A stretch of DNA of 64,000 nt from Adineta ricciae (GCA_905250025.1 CAJNOJ010000234.1:1-64000); one strand, 5' to 3'; positions 36,113-49,900 are shown, counted from the first letter of the stretch. Numbers and translations: made by a program. The notes: a model not told the origin generated them from the letters alone.

Positions 36113-39100
36113 ATGCATATTAATTCCTTCGATTCAAGTGTTCATTCCTACGGTTTGCAAGACAGTGCACCAGCGAGGAGATCACATCCACCGATTTCCT
36201 TGCCAATGTATCGTTCGTGGTCACCACATGGTCGTCGTCGATCATCATCCGTTGGACGAACCATGCAGATTTCATTAGATAGCAAAGCAGTTGTACATAA
36301 GCTCGTATTAGATGTCCGTAGAACATTACATAAGCATCGTTCACCTGCTAAGCAATCTCATACTAACGAGGTAGATGGTCATGCATGTTCGCTATGTTTT
36401 AATGATGACTTTCTTTTGTCTGTTAAAGAATTTATACATTAAATTTTTGTATAGACTAACCAAGAACCTCAACTGATTGGCGAAGAACAACAGGATGATG
36501 CTATTTTCAAAATCTTTCTGAAACGTGTTCGACATAAATCAAATCATGCACTTAATGATGCCAATCACGATGAGGTTTGTTGAAAGATCATTGAACAACA
36601 CAATTAACTCGATCGTTTCTTTGATTTCTCTAGAGCAAAACATCCGGTGATACTCACACAACCGACCAGGGTACATTACTTTACTCAACAATAAAAATCT
36701 ATCAATTAAAAGCTGGTACACTTGAAAAACTTATCGAATATTTAACGCACGATGATGGTGAATTGGATACAACACATATGCACATCTTATTTTCAACCTA
36801 TCGGACATTTACGAATACACGAACGTTAATCGATACGATCATTACTCGATATCAAAATGTTCTTCCAGCTTCATTGGACATGACTGAAGATGTTCGACGG
36901 AAGACTCTCAAGTAAATATCTCCATTAAAGTTTCGTGAAGCATATTTCGGTTTTCTTTTATCTCAGGAGTCTTCGGGCAGCAATCATATGTCTGCTGAAT
37001 ACGTACAAAGAAGACTTTGCTGAACCGCCATACTATTCTACGTTGAATCATTTGATGTCACAATTACCAGACGAAGACGTACGAATTCACAGTCATACTT
37101 TATTGGAGCAATTGAAAAATGAAGAAGATCATCAGACATCCGATATCGATAATAATAATAATTCAAAGAAGAATTATTTAAGTTATCAAAAAGGTTTTGA
37201 TTATTTAATCCCATGGAATCTACTTGAAATTTCAAGTACAATCATTGCTGAACAATTGACACTAGTCGATGCTGTATGTCTCATTGCTGATTTACGTAAA
37301 TGGTTTCGAATGCTCTCGCTTTTTTAGGATTTATTGAAACGAGTTTTACCGTACGAATGCTTATCAATTTCGACAAATAGTTGTTCACGTCGATTACCGA
37401 ACAGTTCCAATCGATCGTTATCAACTGTTGACAAAACGATAGAATTCTTCAATTCTATTGTTACTCGAGTCGTTGCCACCATACTCAAAGAAAAAGACGA
37501 GCAAACTCGAGCAAATGTCATCGAAAAATGGATCGATGTCGCACACGAATGTCGAAGGCTGAGAAGCTTTTCTTCATTAACAGCGATTTTGAATGGATTA
37601 TTGTCTGGTTGTATCTATCGGCTAAACACTGCATGGTCTCATGTTACGGAAGATCACTGGTCAATCCTAGAAGAATTGAAAAATGTTTTTGGAAGTTGTG
37701 CAGATAAAAAACAAGCGCGAGCTATACTTGATAAGGTAAGTTCGTTGACAATGTAATCCAAGTCTTCAGTTTCACATCTTCTTATAAAAATTAGATCAGA
37801 TATACATATTAGAAAACTAAACATTTCTTCTTTCAGCAATTAGACGAACTACGTCTTGCTCTACCGGAGTACACTGTAGGTTTGAAATTTTCTTTTTTGA
37901 AAACGTTTTTCTTTTCTATTTTGCACGCTATTTTATTTGTTTGCTTGTATACACATACCGCATCTTAGTATTTTTTTACTCGTTCGCTGTAGGAAAAAAA
38001 AACTCCCACAAATTAGAATCTGGTGAAATGTGTAGCATGCATGATATCTAGATTATTCTGCTCTTTTATCATAGCACAACATTCATCGAATTTCATTTGC
38101 TCAGTGGAAGTTTTTGTTTTGTAGGAAGGTACGGCGAAGCATGTGGATATAAATACGGCTATCAATGCAACGCTTGGAAAAAAATTTCGTCATAAAGCGT
38201 CACGTGATCAACCAAAACCGGTAAAACTTTCCTTCGCTCTGAGAAAAGATGAGTTGAACTGCTTTTTCACATAGGCTGTGGTTGGTACTGTGCCGTATTT
38301 AGGCATTTATCTCAGTGATTTGACATACATCGACTCGGCGTATCCAAATACTATAAACAACGAAAAAAATGATGGATCGCCGGCCAAGAAATTAATTCAT
38401 TTTGAAAAACATCGAAAACAATTTGAAGTCCTTGCTCAGATCAAGTTATTTCAATCCGCTGCTAATGCATATACAGATCTTCGATCATTGCCACGATTTA
38501 AAGCATGGTTTGACAATGTTCGAACGTATACAGATACCGAAAGGTAGAGAATAACGTTCTTTTTTTTGTGAATCATAGAGTATCATTTGATGAAATTTTG
38601 TCTAGTTGGGATATATCGTATCGAATCGAACCTAAAGAAACACCTGATAGTTGTCCACCTCAAGAACAATTTTGCAAAACCTATGGAAACCAACCACTTC
38701 GAGCGTATGCCATTCTGTACTTCGAAAATGAAATATTAATTTCGAATATTTTTCGACTTACTAGTCTTGTTCCACGATTTCCATCTGAAGTATCACTGGA
38801 CTCCTTGGGCACATCGAATAATGCAAGTGGTGGAAATACAGAATCGACAATCATCTCGAATGGTTCATTACGCTCATCGCCATCATCAACATCATTAGAC
38901 AAAATGAGCATCACATCCAATAACTCCCTTCGTCAACATCAGTTAATCAAAAATATGCCGGTAAACAAAACTCTGATTGTGTTTTCCCTTTCATTCTATG
39001 CAATCATTTCAGACTCCCCGTGTAAATCATTCACGATCTTCGTCAGTTTCAAGCTTATTAACATCGTCAAATGGTAGTACAAGTCAGGGATATGGATCAG

Positions 39101-39886
39101 CTACAGCTTCACCAACTATAAGTACCAATGTAGGTCTTTCCAATTCCACCGAAAGCGAATCAGTCATCGCTAAGATTCAATTCGCTGGCAAAGATGATTT
39201 ACTATACAAAAAAGTTCGCGTAAGTAAAATTTACTCAGACATGACGTCACAAATGAACTTGCAGGTTTTATCTCGTTGGCGATTGTCATTAGGCAGAATC
39301 TCTCAACTATGAAACACTTAAAGAGAAGCGGTGTAATTTGCATTGAGGCGAAAGAAAACAGCTTGAGCATTGTATAAAGTTGATTGTTAACTCTTTATTT
39401 ATAATGGATACTATTGCGAAGAGAAATCTTCACGGAAATAGTTTTTTGTTGCTCGGAAATGTCGATTTACTCGAACATCAAGTGCTTTTCAACTGAAAAT
39501 CTAATCAACGTTTTATATTTAGATAAAAAATGACGAACGAACAACCAGTGTATTGAAAACTATTTTGGAAAAATTCGGTTTGAATCCATCGACTTATGAT
39601 CGATACTGTATTGAACAAAGATTACCTGGTCGAAGTAATTTATTCTCCTCAGTTGTAGTCTTAGCGAAAATTTAATCATCTACTTTCTTGTTTAGAAATT
39701 CTCATTCTCGATCATTGCAATGTTTTCTATGCATTAGCTCGTCCGTCCAATAATGAACAAGTCGAGCTCGTCGTTCGAGAGAAAACTCGACAAGAACGTG
39801 AACAGAAAAGTAATGGTCTTCCAGATGGTGCTGGTCACAATCGCACACCGAGTGGATTAAGTATATCGTCTACTCATAGTCGCTAA
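36113..39886 (+). CDS. RalGDS/RGL-family guanine nucleotide exchange factor
   Basis: A Ras-activated exchange factor for Ral GTPases. A basic Ser/Arg/His-rich N-terminus leads into the REM domain (GTLEKLIEYLTHDDGELD, HILFSTYRTFTNTRTLID, near 36710-36960). The CDC25-type catalytic domain runs from LIPWNLLEISSTIIAEQLT through VAHECRRLRSFSSLTAILNG and the conserved YLGIYLSDLTYIDSA to about 38545. A Ser-rich linker and a C-terminal Ras-association ubiquitin-like domain (about 39160-39800, KIQFAGKDDLLYKKVR onward, NDERTTSVLKTILEKFGL) follow. Roughly 12 exons with consistent phases; one intron (about 37876-38124) is longer than usual. RalGDS, RGL1, RGL2 and RGL3 cannot be separated by eye. The first ATG is at 36113; extra 5' exons are possible. 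Confidence 0.9.
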
Positions 39887-40912
39887 ACAAACGTAATCAA
39901 AAAATGAAAGAAATCTACTTATTTTGTATATAAGAATAACCTTCGAAATCCTTCTTTTTTCTACTGCGCTACAGTGAGCCATGAAACATGATGCATGTCG
40001 ATATATGTGGTCGTGTATGGAAATATTTTTTGCTCGCTCGGTCGAATCTCTTTTTACTATGCTAACTTCTTTTCTTTTCTTCTTCTTCTTCTTCTTGTGC
40101 TGGTCTCTTTTATACCGATAATACTTTCATTCCATATTTTGTGAACAAATACAGAGCTACTTTTTATTTCTATATATATATTTATGTGTGTATGATTTTA
40201 GCTATCGAATACTTCTTTTTTTTTATATGAGGGTTAATAGACTTTGTTACATATATATTTTTGTTCCTGTTTTTAATCTCTGGAATGCGTTTGTTGAAAA
40301 GAAAAGAAGAGGATTTAGAATCATCCATTCATTGGTAAGAAAAAATAAAGAAAGAGAAAGAAAAAGAAGGGCATCTATGTTTTGTTCTGCTATCATGCGA
40401 AATAAACAACGAAGGAAAAAAGAAGAAAAAGAGTATAGAGCGGATGGTTTAGCCTCGTCGATCTGTCAGCGTATAGAAAGAGATAAGGAGACATTTAACA
40501 CTCGAAATTGTGCTTCTGGTATTTGTGACGAGGTATTTTTTCTTGCAAAAGGACAAAAGCAGGGGAAGAAGAAGGCGTGGAAGAAACACAATCATCTATC
40601 GGGTATGTTTAATAATCGTTACGCACTTGATGAAACGCAGTGATATTACTCGACAACAATCACAAGATGTGAATGAGTACGAAATGAGTTTCATTGTTGA
40701 AGAACAAAACAAATTTTGTATTGGATCTTTGAAAAAGTATTTTTATCATCTTGCATAGTATCTCGTGCATTATTGCGATTAGATAACAGACAATTTACCT
40801 CTATTCTTTATTTACATGTTTTGTTTACGCATGGTGTTGTACAGAAACTTTCCTCTGGCAAAAAATCTATTCTTCACTTTGCTTTTCGTTTAGTTCGAAA
40901 GGACGAAAAAAT
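39887..40912. other. intergenic RalGDS-like / DHCR7
   Basis: Downstream UTR with a TTC triplet run near 40079-40095, then purine-rich sequence. The open frame at 40188-40643 begins with GTG and is Lys/Arg-rich; I treat it as compositional. The DHCR7 promoter should lie in the last 150 bases. Confidence 0.5.
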
Positions 40913-42380
40913 ATGTCTACTAGTAGTCAGGCACAGAAATCTACATCAAGAAAAGTTACCAGTGCATCGGTGAACACTGATTCTGCACATCAATTATCAG
41001 TTCATTCTCGACAAGGTCGGAATAAATTGCTCTCGGAATCGATTTTACCATTACTTTTGTGTCTTGCATGTCCGTTTCTCGTTCGATCGATTGTATTCAT
41101 CTGTACACATTGCCATGGATCTATTTCTGAATTCTTTCGACGTCTCTTATTCAGTCAAACGGTAACCTTAAAAGATATCTTAGAAGATTTTTTCTATTTC
41201 GAATGGCATTGGCCATCGGGAATCATTATAATCAGTTTCTTAATCTATGCTGTTGTTATGACCATTATCTTACCTGGAAAAGAATATAAAGGTCCGGTGA
41301 CGGATACAGGACATGTGCCCATCTATCGAGACAATGGTTTTTGTTATTACATTGTTTCGTTAATTCTATTTGCAAGCTTAACATTTCTGTTGAAATTGAA
41401 TCATCTTTCTCCAACGTATATTTATGATCATTGGGAGGAGTTTTTATCAACTGTCAGCACATTTGCTTTTCTATTATGTTTTCTTGTTATGTTGAAAGGC
41501 AAATATATGCCATCGACAAACGATCATCGATCGTCATCAAATTGGCTAACAGATTTTTATCGTGGCGTCGAATTGTATCCACGAATATTTAATGTCGATG
41601 TTAAACTTATTACTAATTGCCGTTATGGAATGTTGGCTTGGGCATTATTAACAGTGATTTTCTGTATGAAAACGTTTGAATTATATGGCTTTACAGATAG
41701 TGCTTTTATAACATGTGTTTTAACACTTGTCTATCTAACGAAATTTTTCTGGTGGGAATCGGGTAAGTTCGAGATTTTTGTATCATTGCTGACAAGAAGT
41801 GCAATTTTATTCCTGGATAGGTTATATGAAAACCATGGATATTATTGTTGATCGCGCTGGATTTTACCTTTGCTGGGGTTGTCTCGTATGGGTATCTGGT
41901 ATATATACACTTCCATCTTACTTTCTCGTCACACATCCCAATCAACTCGGTTGGACATCAACGGCAATCATATTGACATTAGGTCTTGTCTCGATCTATA
42001 TTAACTATGATTGCGATCGACAAAAGATACAAGTTCGATCAACAGAAGGTAAATGTTTAGTGTGGGGCAAACCAGCGAGAACAATCCAAGCCAAATATCG
42101 TCTATTGAACGGTAAAGAACATGAAAGTATTTTGTTAGCTTCGGGCTATTGGGCGCTTTCAAGACATTTTCATTACATACCGGAATTAACCTTAGCCTTT
42201 CTTTGGACATATCCATGCGGTCTACAACATATTTTACCATATTTTTATGTTATTATTCTATTTATATTGCTAATGCACCGTGCACATCGAGATGATCAAA
42301 AGTGTCGACTAAAATACGGTCATGCCTGGGATAAATACTGTCGTTTAGTGCCATATAAAGTATGGCCGGGAATATATTGA
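40913..42380 (+). CDS. DHCR7: 7-dehydrocholesterol reductase (sterol C7 reductase)
   Basis: A multi-pass ER membrane enzyme of the ERG4/ERG24 family that reduces the C7-C8 double bond of 7-dehydrocholesterol with NADPH. Two exons (40913-41762, 41821-42380) encode 469 residues, close to the 475 of human DHCR7. Conserved blocks are DFYRGVELYPRIFNVDVKL, NCRYGMLAWALL, the YMKTMDIIVDRAGFYLCWG helix, RSTEGKCLVWGKPA, LLASGYWALSRHFHY and the C-terminal CRLKYGHAWDKYC with the VPYKVWPGIY end. The Ser-rich leader is a little different from vertebrates. Many protostomes lack full sterol synthesis, so the enzyme may act on dietary sterols here; that part is inference. Confidence 0.95.
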
Positions 42381-42578
42381 TTTGTGCTTGTGAAAACGAA
42401 CACATCTTTTTTTTTTCGTCATGATTTCCTTTTCTTTGTAAAACTAGCAACACAGAATATCATCAGCTATATAATAGACACTTTACGATTATATTGACTG
42501 AAAATAAACAAATTGAGATTATTTTGTATATTGGTATAAGTTTACTTCGAAAATCACAATTCATTATGATATGCTACG

Positions 42579-42917
42579 ATGTCTTGTGCAGTAAATATCC
42601 AATGGACTAACGTAAGACACAAATCTTATCGAAATTGGTTGCATGCGAGTTAGTGGTCTCTATTGATCAGTTGTTATTCTTTGTATAACATTTGAATTAT
42701 TTGACCAATACTCCAATGTGCTCTGTTCATTTCTCTTTTCTTTTCGTATCTGTCTATTTGTTTGTATTTTCTCCTTTAGCATTCAAAAGAAAGTTTGATT
42801 TCTCAGAAAAAGAATGGAAAAATGCCGGTTAAACTTGAACGTAAACATGCTTTTCCATTAACATTAGCACCGATAATATTAGCTCATGATATTTTGAAGT
42901 TCATCTATATACAGTAA
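42579..42917 (+). CDS. hypothetical small two-exon ORF
   Basis: An ATG at 42579 opens 11 codons to a GTAAGA donor after 42611. A strong polypyrimidine tract and TTTAG acceptor resume in phase at 42780, and the frame runs to TAA at 42915-42917. The product would be 56 residues, basic then hydrophobic (KLERKHAFPLTLAPIILAHD). A GTAAAC donor overlapping the stop could extend it. I do not recognise it; it may be a small gene or a decayed exon. Confidence 0.25.
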
Positions 42918-43159
42918 ACAAAGTAGAAAATACTAAAACTATTCGGATCGTACCTAATCGTGAATACGAGTAACAACTAGGTTTGAAAGATTCTGCTCAA
43001 ATACACGACCGAGTGAAGCTGTGAAAAAGTGTTCAAAATAGATCTTCCCAGTAGAAGCTGACGTTTTCGCAAATATATCACATTTGAATTAATGATCTAC
43101 GAGATGATAAGAATGCATATCAATGTAAATTATTTGTTTGGTTATAGTATTTAAGTAAG

Positions 43160-43691
43160 ATGAAAGCCATTTGTTTATCAACAGAATACTTCGAATACAT
43201 CGACAAGAACAAGTCGATAGCATACTTTATTGAAGTAGGTGATTAACACCAACATTTCTAACCAATTTTCATCTATAAACTGACAATAGTTCATTTTAAG
43301 TATGTGTTTCGGATCTTATAAACTTTGAATTAATTATAAATAAAGAGTACATATGTTTATTTATACGGATGTAGTTATAGCTGAAGATAAAAAGTCTTCA
43401 TTCATGTTGAACTAAGAAAAAAACAACAAAAAAATGAATTGTTCCATCAACACTATTTTCAAGAAGATCAAAATCGAGATAATATGTTGATTGTAAAATC
43501 AAGAAAGCAGACCTATTTGCTTTTAATTGGACACAACTGACTTTCCACTTAACTTCTTCGTTTCTAATTTCATGTTTTTCGTTTAGAATGATGAAGACAT
43601 GATCTTGAGAGTGAAGACTGGACAATCTATCACACCAGACATGCTGAAAAATTTCTTACAAAAACATGGATTGAAAGATGATGTAATCTGA
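43160..43691 (+). CDS. hypothetical small two-exon ORF
   Basis: An ATG at 43160 opens 25 codons ending at a GTAGGT donor (after 43234). A GTTTAG acceptor resumes in the same phase at 43587 and reaches TGA at 43689-43691, giving 59 residues. The second part (RVKTGQSITPDMLKNFLQKH) looks like an amphipathic helix in a real domain. The intron would be 352 bases, long for this window. The family is unknown; it may be a remnant of a larger gene. Confidence 0.3.
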
Positions 43692-44309
43692 TGTTTCTCT
43701 TTTTAACAGAAGAAAGAACATTTAGATATTCACATACAGTTGCTCGAATATAAAGAAGACTATATTGCTGTCTGATAAATTGAACAAATCTTAAGAGAAA
43801 AACATATTCACTTACATAGAACAACAAATTGAGGAGAGGATTTGTTCGAGTTTGAGATTAGTTTATAATCACAGTAGTTTCACACTAACATTGAATATGA
43901 TTGATAAAGATACAAAACTTTTGATGTTATTGAAAAATACAGAAGCACATCATTACACGAAATGGCATTTTATTGAAATATTTATTTTCTTCAAAATAAT
44001 CTTATGTAAAATGAGATGTAACGAAAAGAATGTGCTTTGAAGAGTTGTAAAATGAACGATTTTGATTTGAAAATCAACTTAAAAAGAAAGATATATTATT
44101 TCTTGGAGAAAATTGTCTTTTTAATTATTATTGACATATTAAACAAAAGAATCGAAATATTAATCGCAGCTTATGTACGAGAACAATGGTATATAACCGT
44201 TCTAAGAATGTGAATTAGTGTCTTCTGTCTGTTGATCCATGAATTTATATAACATCAAATCGATTAACGAATGTTCGTTTTTCTCTCTTATCTATTTATT
44301 TGTATTTCC

Positions 44310-45502
44310 TCATGGAAGAGAAAAAAAAATTTTATTTACAATAAGTTCTTCTCCACTAATTTTACATTTGAGAGGATTGGGTGGGACTGATAATGATAAT
44401 AATAACGGTGCTCGTAGACGAGCCAGATCGGTATGGACGATAAATAGGCGATTTTTCAAGCGATTGTAAAGAGAAATATCAAATGCGTGACGCTTTGCTT
44501 CCTTATAAAATTTCCGCAGAAACAACCGATCTGTCATAGTCATATATTCAAAATCAGCACGAGTCATCAAATGAAATGAATATAAGGCAATTGCCGTACC
44601 AAATGCAAGAAAATACGACATTGGTTCCACAATATCCCAAGAATACACATCCCATGTGAGTTCAGCAAGAATACCGACTTGAAGCGACATACCCGCCAAG
44701 CCATACCACACACAACGAGATATATGACGTTGACATATTTGAGCAAGTTTGTCTTTGATCTAAGATAGAAAATGAAACAAGCTTCATTTGAATAATAACA
44801 CTTTTTTTTTCTTCGATGAGATTAAATTCTCATCAGTGAGATAACGAATGGCATATATAATTTCTTAATTACGAGAAATATCGAGTTGCTGATCAACTTA
44901 CTTTTTCCAATGGTTCTAACTGAGTAGTCAATTCATTTGCTTCGGCTTTCAATTCATGATATTTGCGATGATACACTTTCATGACATTCAAGGCATTATA
45001 AAGCGCTCCGATCGTATCTTCTGTTGATGGGCCATCAGTTCGATTTGATCTCGTTAGATTCTCCTTGATTTGTAATTTATTGATTGGATCAAAAAGAAAT
45101 GTACGTTGTTTATTCAATTGTATCGTAAATGGAGAACGCATTAATGATTGAATTGCGTAAGATTTCGCTAGTAATTGACCATTATTATCAAATATATGCA
45201 CATGTTCAATGCCAGCATCTTCGGATTTAATCTCATCAACCAATTGACCTACAGTCGTTGTTTGCAAATTTAAATGAAAGCGACATGTTTCCTGTCGTGA
45301 TGGAAGTACTAATGACAAAATTAGTATACTGTCAGCGAAGGCTAATGAGGATTCTAGAATGATTAAGACTAATTTTTAATTTGTTTTTGTTTTCCGAGAT
45401 TTCACTACCTGAGATATTCACTTGCGAGAGGCAGCGAACTAACGTATTCGGTACTAGCAACTTTGCACTAGTCAGTGTACGTAAAAACGAAGAAAAGGCC
45501 AT
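44310..45502 (-). CDS. MCU: mitochondrial calcium uniporter pore subunit
   Basis: The calcium channel of the inner mitochondrial membrane. Three exons (45502-45409, 45308-44902, 44759-44310) total 951 bases, 316 residues. The N-terminus (MAFSSFLRTLTSAKLLVPNT) looks like a mitochondrial presequence. A matrix ubiquitin-like region and coiled coil precede two transmembrane helices joined by the pore signature YSWDIVEPMSYF. This matches the WDIMEP filter motif with Val for Met, so both acidic residues are kept. TRADFEY and the second coiled coil (KEAKRHAFDISLYNRLKNRL) follow. The last roughly 25 residues (after SVPPNPLKC) are not typical of the family. The conducting MCU and the MCUb form differ around this motif; the sequence looks nearer to conducting MCU. 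Confidence 0.93.
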
Positions 45503-46935
45503 GTTGTTGTGTTTAAAAATCGAATAATTAATGAATATAATGAGAATATGACATACTTATTTGTATATTCACATCATACTGAGTAGTAAACATTGCTAGC
45601 ATGCGAGGTTATATATGTTTTTACTATAAAACCGAATACTTTGCTTTGATTGAATATCGTTCTTTTTCTCCTACACTTACTTTTTCAATCGAGCAATATT
45701 ACAGTAATAACAGTCGTTGAGAAAGAATGCAAGCACATGCACAAAGTCATAGAACGACAAATAAAATGAAAGAGAAAAAGAGAATCCCTTGTCCCATTTG
45801 CTTTCTCTCTCTCTCTAACCCTCTTTTACTCGTCTTCATGAAGTTTGCGTCGACACGACTGTTATGAATTAGTTTTTCGCTTCAAATGATGACTGTAACT
45901 GACACACAAAAATACCATCCACTCGTCGATGTCGCATACATCATTGATGTCGGTCCTATATCGTCCCGAAATAAATCAACTTTCTTCTCATCAACACAGT
46001 TGTCTATCTAAATGAGGATGTTATCTGCAAGAGAAACGAATGTTTTCTATATTTAATCTCCACGAAAAAAGAGATTAACGAGGATAATTATCACGTAGAA
46101 ACGGATGTAAGTTTTTTTTTATCGTTGATTTATTTCTGAACAATAGGAAAGAAACTGACGTGAAATTGAGATTATTGATATCTGTAGTATTTATGTCTTT
46201 CTATGAATAGCTCATAAGAAGACATGAATATTTACAAATATAATTCGATTTAAACAACTTTATGGAACAATATGACGCAAGAGATAAGAAAATAGATTGA
46301 TCAAGCGATTTTCTGCTTCTTCGTGTATTCTACTGAATTAATCAGCATAATTTCAATTAGGATTACAATATCTGTCAAGGACAATGGAATACTTTTTTTT
46401 TATTAATGCTGATTATTTAGAATAATTCTGTCGTATTCTAGAATCCTCATATAACAATCGATCTCGGATAGTACGTGTAATTTGCATGTATTCTTCCGGC
46501 TGACAGATGATTAGTTTGATTCAGAGGCAAGTGTGCTTGTCCTCTATGAAATGCGATTAATGTCGAAGGAAAGAAGCAATAACGCTCGACACAAAGTTTT
46601 TCTTCACACATTCGAATCAGTGGATTTTATTTCATTAACTTTATTTTGTGCGAACGACGATGATTTCCAGATGGTATACACATTTATTTGTTAGATGTAA
46701 TTTCATTGATTAATTTAGCAATCACTTGAGACATACTCATGAGAATTTGAAAAAAAGTAAAGAGAAGTTCTTGATTTTGGTCAATAAACACACATTCCAT
46801 TATGTAAATGTATTCGTATTAATGAATAAACGATTTATTTTATCACTCTAGATATATATATGTACACATACAGAGACATAGATAGATTTAAGATAAATGT
46901 CAAAATGAATACAAAATAAAAGAAAACTTCATAGA
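45503..46935. other. intergenic between MCU and MED1
   Basis: About 1.4 kb, MCU promoter side on the left and MED1 3' UTR on the right (reverse AATAAA-type signals near 46824 and 46843). No open frame of note on either strand. Confidence 0.5.
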
Positions 46936-49900
46936 TCAGTCTAGATTAGATAAGGGTTCATCACTTGGTTGTTGTTGATTGGTATTATTATTTTCATATG
47001 TGGAATCAAAGTTATCCATACCTGATGAGCTTGAACCAAGTACGTTGGCGTACGGTAGAAGGACATTCGCTGGTTGGTGACTACTTGTGTCAATAACTAA
47101 TTGCGCCTAGGAGATCGACGACAATCAAAACGATATTTAATTGATTTTGTATAATGAAAAATACGGTACCTGTGGAGATGAATCATCATCGCCGTCATCG
47201 TACATGCCGGGTGGTGTTGTTGTACGAGATGTTGATGATGATGATGACGGCATGGAGAAGTTCATTCCAGAACGTTGTTCGTTGAGACCTGGTAGATCTG
47301 CTGAAGGAATATAGAGCATATCTGTTGAAGAGTTTTCATTTGATGGCGGTTTTTTAAGAATTGATCTAGGTTGTTGAGAGAAATTTGGTAGTGATGCATT
47401 GTGACCACCCGTATATGCTGCTACATTCGGAGGTGTGATAGGTGTTCGACCACGTGACGGTTGCTGCTGTGACCAGGAAGAACGCGGTCGTGCTTGATGA
47501 AAACGGGATGGTTGTTGGGTCGGTGGTGATTGCCAACTACCGATCTGAGATGGAGGCGGTGGTGGTGGTGGACGAACTCCTGAATATATTTTATATTGAT
47601 TTTATTGATTGGTTTACGAATATATTACCTGGTGTTGGTAACAACGGAGTTTTTGCTAGACCAGGACTTGAATCTGAAGAGAGGATGAGAGTATGTAGTA
47701 GTCTCTTATTTCAAACGAAAAGAATCCCATACTGTTACTGATAGTACCAGGTTCAGTCTTAGACTTTGCAGTCACTTCTTGTGATGATGACTTTCTTGGA
47801 ATACGAAATTGTGGTGGTGGTGGTGGCGGTGCTGTTGTTGCTGCTGTTGTGGCAGCCGCTATTGGGTTGCTGATTGTTGCTGCGGATGGACTTGTAAGTT
47901 TAGAGGCAAGAAGTGGTGGCGACGCCACATGGGGTTTATTTATATTTGCACCGGAAGGCATAGAACGAGCGCGGTGCTTCAGTACCTCTTTTACCGAAGG
48001 TGATATAGTATTTGATGCTCCTGCTGTCGGTGTTGGCGCAGTAGCAGATGATGCAGAGGATTGATCTTGTCCAGAGTAAACTTTACTTCGTTGAATTTTC
48101 AAAACAATAGGCGGTTGGGGCGGAACTGATCGTGGTTGTGAGGATGCTGACGATGAGAGAGAGGATGTTGAGGACGGATTTGATAGAGACGATGATGGAC
48201 GTGGTCGTTCACTATAAATTTAAAACAAATGAATTAGTTTAGATCAATTTGCATGCGTCAAACTATGGAAAAGAAATGTATTACCGTGGTGACTGTTGTA
48301 TACCATCTGTCAATGCCATCATTGTATTGGAATCTGAATTCATTTGTGACATATCAAGACTCTCGCTTTTGATTAACACAGATGGTGATGCACCGCTAGT
48401 TGCATTATTCGACGGCAGTTTTCTTATTGTCGATGACATCGATCCGCCAGGATTGCTGAGAGATTGCTGTTGTAATTGTTTCTTTCGTTGTTTTATTGAT
48501 TGTTGTTGCTGAGATTCATCATTGGATGAATTACCGCCGTCACCGACACGTTTTATGACAACTTTCAAAGGTTTCAATTCATTGGATGTATCGTCTGGTG
48601 ATGTGATCGATTGTTGCGTGAGTAACGTTCCTGATGGAGCGTCCGTTACTTTAAATGCTGACTTTTGTCGAGCAAGTTGATGTTGTTGTTGAACATTTTT
48701 GTCTCCTGGCTTTTTCCCACGCTTAGCACTGTTAGGATCACCACCCGATGACGTCAACTTCGTCGCATGTTGCATCGGTAATCGATTATCTAAATGACAC
48801 GAAATATTATTTTTTGTATCACCAATTGATCAACGTTCTTATACGATGTGTGCAAATGCTTACCATTAGGATTATTGCTCAATGTTTGAATGAAATCGTC
48901 ATTGGATTGTTCTGATCTTCTTCGTTTCTTCTTTTGTTGTCCCTTATTGTTCTGATCCGCCGATGACATGACATTGGATGAGATATTTCCACTTGCAGGT
49001 AGGAAAGCTGATGGATCAAATGTTCCCATTGTAATAGGTGAACTAACTGGACTATATTCTGGTACAGAGACTTGCTTTCCCAACGGGAAGAAGACATTTC
49101 CGTTTGGATTAGTTGATCCGCCTGGATAGGGAGTCGATGGTGACAATCCAAATATTGGCGGTGTAGAAACCGATTGAGTTGATGAAACTGATCCACAGCG
49201 ACTTAATACCGATGGATGGAAACTCAATGATGGTCTGGGTAATAAGTGTTGAGGATAATGATTTTGAGATGTTTGCTGTTGTTGAGGGTTAGGTGATTTT
49301 ATAAAGGCATCATCATCGGGAAAATCTTCGGATAGTATATTATTTTCTTGATGATCTTCAGCAGGCAAGTTGTCATCGACTTTTTCCAGAATACTATCGA
49401 TTGATGCTAATGTTAAACAAGCAGGTTGATTTCGACGCAGTGTCGTTGCTCGTCGCCATACAGGTTTTGCAGGTGGACCACATGATAAACGTCGATTCAA
49501 TTTCGGTATTGCAGCTGGTTGAGTCACTTGTTCCGGAAATTTATTCGTTTGTTTTACATCAACATCTGTTATCGCTGAATATGGATTCGCATTATCTTCT
49601 TTGAGAAGCTGCGGAATCATCTTCACCAACGACTGTCGATCTTCAGTTAAATGAATTTCTTTGTCTTGTGCACGATTGACTAACAATGGTAACGCGTTTC
49701 TATTTGACATATGAAGCAAAAATGTGGCTAAATGGTAAGATTGGGCACAGGTTATCGAGAGAACAGTTGAAGATAGAAATGATAATTCGAGTGAAATATC
49801 TTCACTATCGTCATCCATATGATCCTGATCGTATTCATGATTGAAATAGTAATCTAAATATTTTGTCAGATACATTTGTTGACGAATCAAGTTCAGGATA

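Larger units (their letters stand above)
42381..44309. other. gene-poor stretch with weak candidate exons
   Basis: DHCR7 3' UTR with AATAAA near 42503, then about 1.7 kb without a recognised gene. Two small spliced frames (42579-42917 and 43160-43691) are listed separately. The remainder, including 43692-44309, shows only short frames without domains; AT content rises to the right. Confidence 0.45.

Noticed and set aside
40188-40643. 151-codon plus-strand open frame rich in Lys, Arg and Glu
   Set aside because: It starts with GTG and its content follows the purine-rich base composition. No domain or splice context; it lies between the RalGDS-like gene and DHCR7.
47809-48064. Plus-strand frames with Trp/Cys/Ala-rich translations
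   Set aside because: They are antisense shadows of the Pro/Gln/Ala-rich tail of MED1.
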